From NCBI GenBank assembly GCA_041748655.1, contig JBGTCV010000015.1:1-64000 (forward strand): DNA of 64,000 bases, given 5' to 3'. Shown here one piece after another: positions 23,185 through 31,649 of the stretch (position 1 is its first letter; each line of letters begins with the position of its first letter). The position numbers and the translations under genes are program-made. A model generated the notes under the pieces. That model made no database searches, was not told where the DNA came from, and saw only the letters and a program-made list of their open reading frames with translations. Origin of the DNA: Leptofilum sp041748655. GTDB taxonomy: Bacteria > Chloroflexota > Anaerolineae > Promineifilales > Promineifilaceae.

Positions 23185-24297
23185 ATGACTAGAAAAATTC
23201 GCGTCCTGAAAGCCAGCGGCACGCCGTATGAAGTTGGTTATGAACATGGCCAGGCATACCGCGAGGACATCCGCCGCTACACCGCCGAGCGCGTCCAGTT
23301 GGTCTGTGACGGCCAATGGAGCGGCGGACCCCTGTCCCGCGCCGACGTCCTGGCCATCGCCGAGGCGTGCCTGCCCGACCACCAGACGTACGCCCCAGCA
23401 CTCTATCAGGAGCTGCAAGGGCTGGCTGCCGCCACCGACCTCTCGCTGGCCGAACTGATCATCGTCGGCGGCTTCACCGACTTTGTAGACGCCGTCTACA
23501 ACAGTACCCGCCCCAAAAACGAGCATCCCGCCCGTTTGCCCATCGACGACTGTACTGCCTTCATCATCCCCGACAGTGCCGCCAGCGGCGCAGGCTTCTT
23601 CGGCCAGACCTGGGACATGCACGACACCGCCACTGAGTTTGTCATTCTGCTGGACGTACAGCCCGACGACGCGCCGCGCAGCCTCGTCTTTACCACCACC
23701 GGCTGCCTGGGGCAGATAGGCATGAATGCCCACGGCATCTGCGTTGGCATCAACAATCTGTTGGGGGCCGATGGCCAGATTGGCGTGACCTGGCCCTTTG
23801 TGGTGCGCAAGGTGCTCCAGCAAGACAACCTCACCGACGCCCTGGCCTGCATCACCGAAGCAAAATTGGCAGGGGCGCACAACTACCTGCTGTTCGACAA
23901 AACCGGGCACGGCTATAACGTCGAGGCGATGTCTACCCACCACGTCATTACGCCGCTGGCTGGCGAACCGCTCATCCACACCAACCACTGCTTGCTGCCG
24001 GAAACCTTGCAGCATTCCCAGGCCCGCCCGCCGGATGCGCAGGCCAGTTCAGAAGCAAGGTTATCCAGGGCAGAGCTGCTTTTGGGGAAACGGCCGTTAA
24101 CCATCCAGGACCTCATCGACCTCACCCGTGACCCGGAGGCCGTCTGCGTCCGCGCCAGGCCGCCCCTGCACGTCGAATCCTGCGGGGCCGCCATCATGCA
24201 GCCCAAAACTGGCACCTTCTGGGCCGTCTGGGGTCTGCCCAGCGAAAACGAATACGAACAGTTTAAATTAGCCACAGAGGCCACAGAGAATTGCTAG
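23185..24297 (+). CDS. C45-family Ntn-hydrolase (penicillin acyltransferase-like)
   Basis: 370 residues. The layout matches acyl-CoA:6-APA acyltransferase/peptidase C45 proteins: GTPYEVGYEHGQAYREDIRRY at the start, a helical first part, then the processing site with nucleophile Cys123 in PIDDCTAFIIP, FGQTWDMHDTATEFVILL, and NAHGICVGINNLLGADGQIGVTWPFVVRKVL. Such enzymes cut themselves before the Cys and hydrolyse or form amide bonds; many are linked to N-acyl amine or peptide breakdown. In this cluster an N-acylated polyamine is a possible substrate. AAGGAAG precedes the ATG. The last eight residues (ATEATENC) are encoded by the left arm of a repeat. Confidence 0.82.
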   Translation: MTRKIRVLKASGTPYEVGYEHGQAYREDIRRYTAERVQLVCDGQWSGGPLSRADVLAIAEACLPDHQTYAPALYQELQGLAAATDLSLAELIIVGGFTDFVDAVYNSTRPKNEHPARLPIDDCTAFIIPDSAASGAGFFGQTWDMHDTATEFVILLDVQPDDAPRSLVFTTTGCLGQIGMNAHGICVGINNLLGADGQIGVTWPFVVRKVLQQDNLTDALACITEAKLAGAHNYLLFDKTGHGYNVEAMSTHHVITPLAGEPLIHTNHCLLPETLQHSQARPPDAQASSEARLSRAELLLGKRPLTIQDLIDLTRDPEAVCVRARPPLHVESCGAAIMQPKTGTFWAVWGLPSENEYEQFKLATEATENC

Positions 24298-24370
24298 AGA
24301 AGTTCAACTTTTGGAAAAAGTTGAACTTCTGAATAGTGTAAAACTCTATTCTCTCTGTGCCCTCTGTGGC
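24271..24370. repeat. Nested inverted repeat (CCACAGAGG outside, AGAAGTTCAACTTTT inside)
   Basis: Outer arms GCCACAGAGGCCACAGAGA (24271-24289) and TCTCTGTGCCCTCTGTGGC (24352-24370) enclose a second hairpin AGAAGTTCAACTTTT / AAAAAGTTGAACTTCT. The outer left arm lies inside the C45-type gene. The inner hairpin sequence recurs at 29163-29227. Confidence 0.8.
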
Positions 24371-24384
24371 CAAAAAAAGGAAAA

Positions 24385-25884
24385 ATGATGGAAGAGTGGC
24401 GTATTAGCCAGCTACAAGAAATGATGTGCAGCGGCGCTATGACCGCCAAAGCGCTTGTCCAGTTTTACCTGGATCGCATTGAGAAAATTGACCAAAACGG
24501 CCCCGGCCTCAACAGCGTGTTGGCCATCAACCCGGAGGCGCTGGCCATTGCCGAACAGCTCGATGCCGAACGGCAAACCAGCGGGCCGCGTGGACCGCTG
24601 CATGGCATTCCCCTCCTGCTCAAAGACAACATCGAAACCAGCGATCCCCTGCCCACCACCGCTGGATCGCTGGCCCTGGCGCAAAACTTCGCTGTGCAGG
24701 ACAGCTTTGTGGCTGAACAGCTCCGCGCCGCTGGGGCCATCATCCTGGGCAAAGCCAACCTCAGCGAATGGGCCAATTTCCGCTCCTCGCGCTCCAGCAG
24801 CGGCTGGAGCAGCGCCGGGGGGCAGGTACGCAATCCATACGCCCTGGACCGCAATCCGTGTGGCAGCAGCGCCGGCTCTGGCGTGGCCGTTGCGGCCAAC
24901 CTGTGCGCCGCCGCCATCGGCACAGAGACGGATGGCTCAATAGTTTGCCCTTCACACACCAATGGCATTGTCGGGTTGAAACCAACGGTGGGTCTGATTG
25001 GGCGCTCTGGCATTGTGCCCATTTCCCACAGCCAGGATACCGCCGGGCCAATGACGCGCACCGTCCGCGACGCCGCCATCCTCCTGGGGGCGCTCACCGG
25101 GGTTGATCCCCGCGACCTGGCCACACAAGCCAGCGCAGGCCATTTTCACAAAGATTACACCCAGTTTCTGGATAAAAATGGCCTGCAAGGGGCTAGAATC
25201 GGCGTTTCGCGCAACTTTTTTGGCCACAACCCTTTCGTCGATGCGCTGATTGGCCAGGCCATTGAAGCGATGCGCCAGCAAGGCGCGATCATCATCGATC
25301 CGGCCAACATCGAAGGCAAAAGAGCGTTTCACGACTCCGAATTCGAGGTGCTGCTGTACGAATTCAAGCACGATCTGGACGCCTATCTGGCATCTACCCC
25401 GGAAACCGTCATCAGCCGCACCCTTGCCGATTTGATCGCCTTCAACGAAGCGAACAAAGAGCGCGTGATGCCCTACTTTGGCCAGGAACTGTTTGCAGCG
25501 GCTCAAGCTAAAGGGTCACTTACGGATGAGGCCTATTTGGCAGCATTGGCCAACAATCATCGCCTGGCGCGGGATGAAGGGATTGACGCTACCTTGAAGG
25601 AGCACAAGCTGGGCGCCATTGTGGCCCCTACGGGTGGTCCAGCCTGGCCCACGGATTGGGTGAACGGGGATCATTATGGCGGGGCCAGTTCATCTCCAGC
25701 GGCGGTGGCGGGTTATCCAAACATTACCGTTCCGGCTGGCTACGTGTTTGGGCTGCCGGTGGGTATCTCTTTCATTGGTCGGGCGTGGCAGGAGCCGACG
25801 CTGCTGCGGCTGGCGTATGCGTTCGAGCAGGCGACGCAACTGCGCCAGCCGCCTACTTACCACGAGTCGGTTCGGTTTGCTTAG
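24385..25884 (+). CDS. Amidase (amidase signature family)
   Basis: 499 residues. Amidase-signature enzyme with the Ser-cisSer-Lys triad: Lys80 in PLLLKDNIETSDPLPTTAGS, the cis-Ser in NPCGSSAGSGVAVAANLCAAAIG (161-162) and nucleophile Ser185 in GTETDGSIVCPSHTNGIVGLKP. It hydrolyses a carboxamide to acid and ammonia; the substrate is unknown, though its place at the end of the polyamine cluster suggests an amide made or taken up there. It is not GatA, since no gatB/gatC neighbours occur. Two ATG codons stand in tandem at 24385 and 24388. Confidence 0.88.
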   Translation: MMEEWRISQLQEMMCSGAMTAKALVQFYLDRIEKIDQNGPGLNSVLAINPEALAIAEQLDAERQTSGPRGPLHGIPLLLKDNIETSDPLPTTAGSLALAQNFAVQDSFVAEQLRAAGAIILGKANLSEWANFRSSRSSSGWSSAGGQVRNPYALDRNPCGSSAGSGVAVAANLCAAAIGTETDGSIVCPSHTNGIVGLKPTVGLIGRSGIVPISHSQDTAGPMTRTVRDAAILLGALTGVDPRDLATQASAGHFHKDYTQFLDKNGLQGARIGVSRNFFGHNPFVDALIGQAIEAMRQQGAIIIDPANIEGKRAFHDSEFEVLLYEFKHDLDAYLASTPETVISRTLADLIAFNEANKERVMPYFGQELFAAAQAKGSLTDEAYLAALANNHRLARDEGIDATLKEHKLGAIVAPTGGPAWPTDWVNGDHYGGASSSPAAVAGYPNITVPAGYVFGLPVGISFIGRAWQEPTLLRLAYAFEQATQLRQPPTYHESVRFA

Positions 25885-25934
25885 AGCAGTTTGCATAAAT
25901 TTGCACCTCTCACCGGCAAATGTTACGATCCAGG

Positions 25935-26343
25935 TGCCAAGTGGGCTGAGTGATCGCGGTTAGGTGTCTATGACATCTGGCTGAGGAAAGTCCGCACTCC
26001 ACAGAGCACGGTGCCGGCTAACGGCCGGGCGGGGTAACCCGACAGAATAGTGCAACAGAGAGGTATATTGCCCCAACAATGGTCCGCCATTGTAGCCTTG
26101 GGCTTCAGCCCAAGGTTGGGGCGAGGGTGAAACGGTGGTGTAAGAGACCACCGGCAGCGGCCGTAATGTCGCTGGCCAGGCAAACCTCACCGGGAGCAAG
26201 ACCAAGCAGGGCGAAGGGGCTGCTCGTCCCGTCTGACGTCCGGGTAGGTCGCACGAGGGTGTTAGCAATAACACTCCCAGATAGATGATCACTGCGTTGG
26301 CTTTGCCAACAAGACAGAATGCGGCTTATAGGCGCACTTGGCA
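25935..26343 (+). ncRNA. rnpB: RNase P RNA (bacterial type A)
   Basis: Catalytic RNA of RNase P, which trims tRNA 5' ends. The closing helix P1 pairs TGCCAAGTG (25935-25943) with CACTTGGCA (26335-26343). The conserved core is present: GAGGAAAGTCCGC near 25982, ACAGAATAGTGC, GGTGAAACGG(T)GG(T)GTAAGAGACCACC, the GAGCAAGACCAAGCAGG segment, and the 3' ACAGAATGCGGCTTATAG. The P12 region looks like a three-way branch: GCCCCAA/TTGGGGC encloses two small hairpins (CAATGG-CCATTG and CCTTGGGC-GCCCAAGG), which is more elaborate than the usual single helix. It stands alone between the amidase and a phosphatase gene. Confidence 0.95.
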
Positions 26344-26347
26344 TTTG

Positions 26348-26413
26348 GTAATCAGTGGCCAGTAATCAGTGGCCAGTAATCAGTTTGGTTACTGGTTACT
26401 GACTACCGACCAC
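26348..26413. repeat. GTAATCA/GTGGCCA heptamer hairpin
   Basis: Left arm of 7-nt units (GTAATCA, GTGGCCA, GTAATCA, GTGGCCA, GTAATCA), then GTTACTG-GTTACTG-ACTACC on the right. It lies directly after rnpB. The same design recurs at 35551-35637 and 42570-42643. Confidence 0.75.
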
Positions 26414-26429
26414 GGAAGAAGGAGGCCCC

Positions 26430-26897
26430 ATGACCATCAACGTTCTTTTTGTTTGCCTGGGCAATATTTGCCGTTCGCCGATGGCCGAAGCTGTATTTCA
26501 GCAGCTGGTGGATGAGGCGGGGCTGACAGACAAGTTCCAGATTGATTCAGCCGGTACGGGCGATTGGCACGTAGGCGAAAAAGCGCATTCCGGCACGCGG
26601 GCTATTTTGGCGGAACATGGCATAGGGTATAACGGCCGTTCCCGCCAAATTACCGCTCAAGATATGGCCGACCCTCACACGTACATCATTACTATGGACC
26701 AAAGCAACAGCAGCGATTTGCGTCGCATGTTTGGCAGCCACGCTAACCAATATCGTTTGCTGGAATTTGCCACAGAAACGGCCGTAACCGACGTCCCCGA
26801 CCCCTACTACACCCAAAACTTTGAAACCGTCTACCAGCTCGTTACCGACGGCTGCCAGGGATTGCTAGAAACCATTCGCCAGCGTGAAGGGTTATAA
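26430..26897 (+). CDS. Low molecular weight protein-tyrosine phosphatase
   Basis: 155 residues, the usual size. The N-terminal phosphate loop is CLGNICRS, with Cys9 and Arg15 of the CX5R motif, followed by MAEAVF. The general acid Asp sits in VPDPYYT near residue 124. Cytoplasmic; such enzymes dephosphorylate tyrosine kinases of capsule synthesis, or protein arginine phosphate. No kinase partner is near. Strong ribosome site AAGGAGG before the ATG. Confidence 0.92.
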   Translation: MTINVLFVCLGNICRSPMAEAVFQQLVDEAGLTDKFQIDSAGTGDWHVGEKAHSGTRAILAEHGIGYNGRSRQITAQDMADPHTYIITMDQSNSSDLRRMFGSHANQYRLLEFATETAVTDVPDPYYTQNFETVYQLVTDGCQGLLETIRQREGL

Positions 26898-27039
26898 CCA
26901 ACATAAAAATAGCTTGCGTGAACCACATCAGCCAAGAATATAAGTCAACGCTTTAGCAGATTTAGCAGATTTCCCTTTGCGCTTCTCTGCGCCTCTGCAT
27001 CTTTGCGATAAACTGTTTCATTAAGGAGGAAAGAGCAAA

Positions 27040-28218
27040 ATGACCACCGTGAGTGAGCGTGATGTTATTGTGGTAGGGGCAGGCCCTGCCGGGGCAACGG
27101 CCGCAGCCGCCCTGGCCCAAAAAGGGTATGATGTACTTCTGTTGGACCGTCACCAATTCCCCCGCGACAAAACCTGTGGCGACGCTGTTCCTGCAAACGC
27201 AATAGCGCTGCTTTGGCGCTTGGGCATGCGCGAAAAGTTGGAAAAAGCAGTCGAACGGGGCGAACTGTATCCGCTGCAAGGTATGCTGCTTGTTTCGCCA
27301 CGGGGGCACGAGCTGCACGCCAAATTCGATCACAGCCAACATGGCGCTGACTCTTACGTAGCACCGCGCCTTCATTTTGATGCGCTCATTCAGGAACATG
27401 CCATTGATTCCGGCGCTGAATTTTGCCAGGCTCAAGTTAAGGAGCCTCTGGTGGCAGACGGAAAGATCGTCGGTGTGCGTGCCCAGATGAACGGCCGTGT
27501 AAAAGAGTTGCGTGCCAAATTGGTAATTGGGGCTGATGGCGTAACCTCAGTGATAACGCGCCACTTGCGCCCCAAAGAGCGTCAACATATGGATAGCCAT
27601 CGTGCCGTAGCGCTGCGGGCTTACATTGACGATATTCAGGAGTTTCCCCAAGAAGTTGAGTTTTATCTGTACAAAGATATTTTGCCAGGGTACGCTTGGA
27701 TTTTCCCGATTGGTGAAAACAAAGCCAATATTGGCCTGGGGATGCGGTTGGATCATTTTCGCCAGAAAAAATATAACCTGGAAAAGATGTTAAAAGATTT
27801 TTTGGAGATGCCAGCCATTAAAAAACGGCTGCTGCACGGTGGGCAGCTGCGGGATGTGGCCACCTGGCAGCTCAATTTTGGTTCGCAAAATAACCTGCAG
27901 CATGTTTTTGATGGGGCAATTTTGGTGGGGGATGCGGCCGGGTTTATCAATCCGCTAACCGGTGGTGGTATTCATAACGGGCTCATTTCGGCCGAGCTGG
28001 CGGCACAGGTGGCAGACGAGGCTTTCAAAGCCGACGATTTTTCGCGCAGCCAGATGGGTGGGTACGAGCAGCTTTGTCATGAGAGTATGTGGAAAAGTAT
28101 GCGGAATTCTTACTGGATGCAGCGGACCTTCATGCATTTTCCGATTCTGGTCGATTTTTTGGTGAAGCGGATGAAGGAAAACAGCTCGTTGGCGCAGACG
28201 TTTTTGACGAAGTTGTAG
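27040..28218 (+). CDS. Geranylgeranyl reductase family FAD-dependent oxidoreductase
   Basis: 392 residues. FAD motif VIVVGAGPAGATAAAALAQKGYDVLLLDRHQFPRDKTCGDAV is the signature of the geranylgeranyl reductase (ChlP/Ggr) family. It also has LVIGADGVTSVITRHL and GDAAGFINPLTGGGIHNGLISAELAAQ. Family members saturate isoprenoid chains of chlorophyll, archaeal lipids, menaquinone or tocopherol; others hydroxylate small molecules. No chlorophyll genes are seen, so menaquinone side-chain or lipid reduction is as likely as any. Ribosome site TTAAGGAGGAAAG. It is convergent with the receiver protein downstream. Confidence 0.85.
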   Translation: MTTVSERDVIVVGAGPAGATAAAALAQKGYDVLLLDRHQFPRDKTCGDAVPANAIALLWRLGMREKLEKAVERGELYPLQGMLLVSPRGHELHAKFDHSQHGADSYVAPRLHFDALIQEHAIDSGAEFCQAQVKEPLVADGKIVGVRAQMNGRVKELRAKLVIGADGVTSVITRHLRPKERQHMDSHRAVALRAYIDDIQEFPQEVEFYLYKDILPGYAWIFPIGENKANIGLGMRLDHFRQKKYNLEKMLKDFLEMPAIKKRLLHGGQLRDVATWQLNFGSQNNLQHVFDGAILVGDAAGFINPLTGGGIHNGLISAELAAQVADEAFKADDFSRSQMGGYEQLCHESMWKSMRNSYWMQRTFMHFPILVDFLVKRMKENSSLAQTFLTKL

Positions 28219-28273
28219 CGTGGGTTTTAGGTGAGTGCCTGGAATGGTGTGAAATAGAGTGGAGAGTGGGCTG

Positions 28274-28663
28274 TTAGCAGTTTAGATAGGTTTGGATTTT
28301 TCCGGGCAGATCGAAGATTGGGGTTTCTTTAGAGATTAAATCGGTGGCTCCGGCGTCGAGGCTTTGGATTTTGGTGTTTTGGCGGTCGTCGGCAGTGTAC
28401 ATGAGGATGTACGGCCGTTTCTCTGGCATCAACTCACGAATCCGACGACATACCTCAATGCCATCCATTCCCGGCATCATCACATCCAGCAATATGAGGT
28501 CTGGCATCTCATCCCCAACCATTTGCAACGCTTGCTTGCCGCTTAACGCACCCCGCACCTTATAACCCGCCTGTTCCAAAATAAGCAGGCACAGGCTTAC
28601 CAGCGATTGCTCATCATCAACAACCAGAATTTTGGGCTCTTGGCTCTGCGGGTTTGTTATCAT
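28274..28663 (-). CDS. Stand-alone response regulator receiver protein
   Basis: 129 residues, receiver (REC) domain only. Acidic pair DDE near the start (ILVVDDEQSLV), phosphorylation Asp in DLILLDVMMPGMDG, Thr in MYTADDR, and the conserved Lys in DLISKETPIFD. No output domain, so it acts like CheY/Spo0F, either by docking or as a relay. No sensor kinase is next to it. The start ATG is preceded 6 nt upstream by TACAAT and there is no Shine-Dalgarno sequence, which suggests a leaderless mRNA. Confidence 0.88.
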   Translation of the reverse strand: MITNPQSQEPKILVVDDEQSLVSLCLLILEQAGYKVRGALSGKQALQMVGDEMPDLILLDVMMPGMDGIEVCRRIRELMPEKRPYILMYTADDRQNTKIQSLDAGATDLISKETPIFDLPGKIQTYLNC

Positions 28664-28669
28664 GATTGC

Positions 28670-28698
28670 ATTGTAGAATAGTCAGGACGACAGGTAAA
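28670..28698 (-). promoter_or_regulatory. Promoter of the receiver protein, probably leaderless
   Basis: Minus strand: TTTACC (28693-28698), 17-nt spacer, TACAAT (28670-28675), then 6 nt to the ATG at 28663. Confidence 0.5.
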
Positions 28699-28747
28699 TA
28701 GTCGGTAAGGGCCATTGTGTGAAAATAATTTAGCAAGGAGGTTCATT

Positions 28748-29149
28748 ATGATACGCTTGTTGATTCGACTGGTGATTAATGCTGTGGCCATTTGGGCGGC
28801 AGTAAATCTGGTGCCGGGACTTAACCATGAAGGGAGTACGGTGTCGCTGCTGATTGTGGCGCTTATTTTTGGGCTGGTGAATGCGTTGGTACGGCCGTTG
28901 CTGCTCTTGCTCACCTGCCCCTTCATTTTGTTAACCCTGGGTTTGTTTGTCCTGGTTGTCAACACTATTATGCTCTCTCTGACCGTTAGACTTTCCAGCG
29001 TCTGGGATTTGGGACTCACCTCCACTGGATTCTGGGCTACCTTCCTGGGTGCTCTGGTTATCAGCATTGTCAGCAGCATTATCAGTTTGCTTATCAAAGA
29101 TAATAATGAGGACGATCATGGGCGTGGCGTTGTGATTATCGATCAGTGA
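28748..29149 (+). CDS. Phage-holin-IV-like small membrane protein
   Basis: 133 residues from the ATG at 28748 (AAGGAGG 7 nt ahead). Four hydrophobic segments: 2-22, about 28-50, 54-78 and 90-115. It contains FGLVNALVRPLLLLLTCPFILLTLGLFVLVVNTIMLSLT, the pattern of the 4-TM 'mycobacterial 4 TMS phage holin' superfamily found in many bacterial genomes outside phages. The C-terminal tail is acidic (DNNEDDHGRG). Function is unknown; not a phage gene by context. The stop is followed by a hairpin repeat. Confidence 0.82.
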   Translation: MIRLLIRLVINAVAIWAAVNLVPGLNHEGSTVSLLIVALIFGLVNALVRPLLLLLTCPFILLTLGLFVLVVNTIMLSLTVRLSSVWDLGLTSTGFWATFLGALVISIVSSIISLLIKDNNEDDHGRGVVIIDQ

Positions 29150-29162
29150 CTACTAAGGCTCA

Positions 29163-29227
29163 CCAGAAGAAGTTCAACTTTTGGCTATCCAATTGTCCGA
29201 TCATCCAGAGAAAAGTTGAACTTCTGG
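29163..29227. repeat. CCAGAAGAAGTTCAACTTTT inverted repeat
   Basis: Arms CCAGAAGAAGTTCAACTTTT (from 29163) and AAAAGTTGAACTTCTGG (29211-29227). The core AGAAGTTCAACTTTT is the same as the inner hairpin at 24298-24330. Confidence 0.8.
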
Positions 29228-29250
29228 CTTAGTAGTTACTATCACTCAAT

Positions 29251-29286
29251 AAAAAAATCCCCCCGAGGTTATACCATCAGGGGGAA
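29251..29286 (-). terminator. Intrinsic terminator of the cold shock gene
   Basis: On the minus strand CCCCC...GA.GG-TATAA-CC.TC...GGGGG forms a stem with small bulges, followed by seven T. It starts 26 nt after the cold shock stop codon. Confidence 0.75.
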
Positions 29287-29311
29287 CCGTGTTTAATGGG
29301 TGATTGCCCGT

Positions 29312-29542
29312 TTACTCTGAGGGGCCGAAGCTGCGTTTGGCAATGACGCTTTGAGCTTGAGGCCCACGTCCCTTGTCTACCAGCTCAAAATCAACTTTGT
29401 CGCCTTCATACAGGTTGCGGTAACCATCCCCTTCAATGGCAGAATAGTGAACAAACACTTCCTGCCCGCCATCATCTGGGTTAATGAACCCATACCCCTT
29501 CAATCGACTAAACCATTTTACCAAACCAGTTTGCTTACCCAT
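29312..29542 (-). CDS. Cold shock domain protein
   Basis: 76 residues, a single five-strand OB fold that binds single-stranded RNA and DNA. RNA-binding motifs: RNP1-like KGYGFI and RNP2 VFVHYSAI; the protein opens GLVKWFSRLKGYGFINPDDGG. It acts as an RNA chaperone in the cytoplasm. Ribosome site GGAGG 7 nt before the ATG. The hairpin at 29575-29614 may be part of its 5' leader, and the intrinsic terminator at 29251-29286 ends the transcript, so it is a monocistronic unit. Confidence 0.93.
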   Translation of the reverse strand: MGKQTGLVKWFSRLKGYGFINPDDGGQEVFVHYSAIEGDGYRNLYEGDKVDFELVDKGRGPQAQSVIAKRSFGPSE

Positions 29543-29574
29543 TTCGTTACCTCCGCGTTGAGTACAATACGCAA

Positions 29575-29614
29575 AAAGCGCCTGAGCCCCAGCGGTTAGG
29601 GCTTAAGGCGCTTT
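29575..29614 (-). terminator. Stem-loop with T run upstream of the cold shock gene
   Basis: Minus strand AAAGCGCCTTAAGCCC paired with GGGCTCAGGCGCTTT, followed by TTTTT counting the shared T. It lies 33-72 nt before the cold shock start. It may end the acetyltransferase transcript from the right, or act as an attenuator in the cold shock leader; both are compatible with its place. Confidence 0.6.
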
Positions 29615-29750
29615 GCTAAAACAAAAAATACCAATACATCGCTTTCTTTAATTCCTGTACCGCTCGTGTTGATACAAAAATTAACATTGAAGCTGGGGTA
29701 TGTCTATGAATTTCGCGTGAAACCTCGCGAAATTGGGGGGCGTTGAGAGG

Positions 29751-30479
29751 TCAGGGGCGGGGGTTAAGTACGGCTTGAATCATAATCTCGCGCACGCCGC
29801 TGTCGGTAAAACCGACGCGCTCCGCCAGCTGGGTGGAGGCTTCGTTATTTTGGGCCACGACGTAGAGTGGGGTACGGCCGTTTTCCAACAAATAGTTCAC
29901 CATCGACGACACCACGCTGCGCCCCCAACCCCGCCGCCGGTAGCCTGGATGGGTGGTGACGCCAATTTCGGCAAGGCTCGGCGACTGCCAGTTGAGCGTG
30001 GCCGATGCGCCAATGACATCGTTCTCCCGATCGCGAATCGAGAAGCGGGGCATCCCGTTCGGCGCTTTATCTTGCGTTACCAGCACGTTGATCACCGGTT
30101 GGAAGTTGGACGGCCGTAACACAAACAAGCTCAACTGCTCTTCAGACTGAATCTCGAACAGGGCGTGCAGCAGGGGGGCGTAGCGGGCCGGGCTGTTGAG
30201 GATAACGGCCATTCCGACATCAATCGCCTCGTAAATCACGTCCGTGCTGGTTTGCATGTTGCGAATGGGCAGCCGCAGCGTCACAAACGGCCGAAACAGG
30301 TCCATGCCCGTGCGCGACAAGGCAACGTACCCTTTAGCACGAATGGCGGTGTAGGGAAACGGCCGTAAAATGGTGCGATTATCTGGGTGATAAAAGGCAA
30401 AGTAAGCGGCCATCCCATCAGCCGGATTGGTCTCATCCAGCAAGTGATAGATGGCCCGTCGTTGTTGGGTCAAAGACAT
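29751..30479 (-). CDS. GNAT family N-acetyltransferase (FR47-like)
   Basis: 242 residues. The C-terminal half holds the GNAT fold: VIGASATLNWQSPSLAEIGVTTHPGYRRRGWGRSVVSSMVNYLLENGRTPLYVVAQNNEASTQLAERVGFTDSGVRE, with acetyl-CoA motif A YRRRGWGRSVV. The first half (VALSRTGMDLFRPFVTLRLP...) is a divergent domain seen in two-part acetyltransferases. Substrate unknown. It is the only gene between two hairpin repeats and reads toward the cold shock gene. Confidence 0.8.
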   Translation of the reverse strand: MSLTQQRRAIYHLLDETNPADGMAAYFAFYHPDNRTILRPFPYTAIRAKGYVALSRTGMDLFRPFVTLRLPIRNMQTSTDVIYEAIDVGMAVILNSPARYAPLLHALFEIQSEEQLSLFVLRPSNFQPVINVLVTQDKAPNGMPRFSIRDRENDVIGASATLNWQSPSLAEIGVTTHPGYRRRGWGRSVVSSMVNYLLENGRTPLYVVAQNNEASTQLAERVGFTDSGVREIMIQAVLNPRP

Positions 30480-30501
30480 ACGAATCTCAATCTCTTCTCA
30501 G

Positions 30502-30539
30502 AGGTGCGACGCACTTGCCCTAGTAAGTGCGTCGCACCT
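30502..30539. repeat. AGGTGCGACGCACTT inverted repeat, copy 1
   Basis: Perfect 15-bp arms AGGTGCGACGCACTT / AAGTGCGTCGCACCT with an 8-nt loop, between the phosphofructokinase stop and the acetyltransferase start. Identical arms recur at 33361-33393. No T run, so more likely a mobile or structural repeat than a terminator. Confidence 0.8.
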
Positions 30540-30548
30540 GTATAGATC

Positions 30549-31649
30549 TTAATCTCCGAAAGACACGCCTAAATCGCGCCCGGTGAGGATGGTGTCGCAG
30601 TCTAGCGGCACCCGTTTCATATGGCCAGAAATATCGACCAGCGGTACATATTTGACCGTGGGCGGATCCAGCGCCACCATGATGCCAGATACGCCTTCCG
30701 CCAGGGCCCGCACGGATGCTGCGCCAAAGCGCAAGGAAAGCAGCCGGTCGTAGGCGGTGGGCTTGCCGCCGCGCAGCAGATGCCCCAGCACCACCACGCG
30801 GGTCTCCTTGCCCGTTAGCGCCTCCAGGGCGGCCCCAACTTTGTGGCCAATGCCGCCCAATCGTTCCGCCTGCCCCACCGACTTACCGATGACGGACAGC
30901 TCGCCGCCAACCGGATGCGCCCCCTCGGCTACCACCACGATAGAAAAGTGACGGCCTCGCGCCTCACGCTCCTGAATTTTGGCGGCCACTTTGTTGATGT
31001 CGTAGGGGATTTCTGGCAGCAGAATGACATCGGCGGTGCTGGCCACGCCTGAATTGAGGGCAATCCAGCCGGCGTACCGACCCATCACCTCCACTACCAT
31101 GATGCGCTGGTGTGAAGCGGCCGTTGTGTGTAGGCGGTCTATACATTCGGTGGCGAAGTAGACGGCCGTATTAAAGCCAAACGTCGTCACGGTATGCTCC
31201 AGATCGTTATCAATGGTTTTGGGCACGCCCACCACGCGCAGCCCTTTCTCCGCCAGCACCCCGGCAATGGCCAATGAGCCATCACCGCCAATAGCGATCA
31301 GGGCGTCCAGCTTCTGCTCGGCAAACGCATCCAGCAGTTCATCAGAACGATCTACCTCGTAATATTCCCCATCTTCACCCAAAACGGGGTAGCTTAGCGG
31401 ATTGCCCCGGTTGGTAGTGCCCAGAATGGTGCCACCCAGATGGGTAATGCCGCGCACCACGTCCGGGTTTAGCAGCATCAGGCCACCGTCTGGATATTGT
31501 TGGGGCATCAGCAGCCCGTTATAACCGTCGCGAATGCCAAAACATTCCCAGCCGCGCTGGGTGGCGGCCAGCACAATTGCCCGAATAACCGCGTTTAAGC
31601 CGGGCGCGTCCCCACCACCGGTATTGATGCCGATTCGTTTAATCTCCAT
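30549..31649 (-). CDS. 6-phosphofructokinase
   Basis: 366 residues from the ATG at 31649 (AAGGAA ahead). It phosphorylates fructose 6-phosphate in glycolysis. Motifs: GGGDAPGLNA (11-20), GGTILGTTNRGNP, GGDGS (121-125), PKTIDND (143-149) and MGRYAGWIA. In this family the Gly of GGDGS favours ATP over pyrophosphate, while the Lys in PKTIDND is shared with PPi-type enzymes; the Gly/Lys pair is what I know from ATP-dependent group III or mixed-type enzymes. So ATP is the likely donor, but PPi use is worth testing. A glk-pgl pair lies 20 kb away. Confidence 0.88.
   Translation of the reverse strand: MEIKRIGINTGGGDAPGLNAVIRAIVLAATQRGWECFGIRDGYNGLLMPQQYPDGGLMLLNPDVVRGITHLGGTILGTTNRGNPLSYPVLGEDGEYYEVDRSDELLDAFAEQKLDALIAIGGDGSLAIAGVLAEKGLRVVGVPKTIDNDLEHTVTTFGFNTAVYFATECIDRLHTTAASHQRIMVVEVMGRYAGWIALNSGVASTADVILLPEIPYDINKVAAKIQEREARGRHFSIVVVAEGAHPVGGELSVIGKSVGQAERLGGIGHKVGAALEALTGKETRVVVLGHLLRGGKPTAYDRLLSLRFGAASVRALAEGVSGIMVALDPPTVKYVPLVDISGHMKRVPLDCDTILTGRDLGVSFGD

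Noticed and set aside
28748..29149. Phage holin as a sign of prophage
   Set aside because: No other phage genes nearby; this superfamily is widespread in chromosomes.
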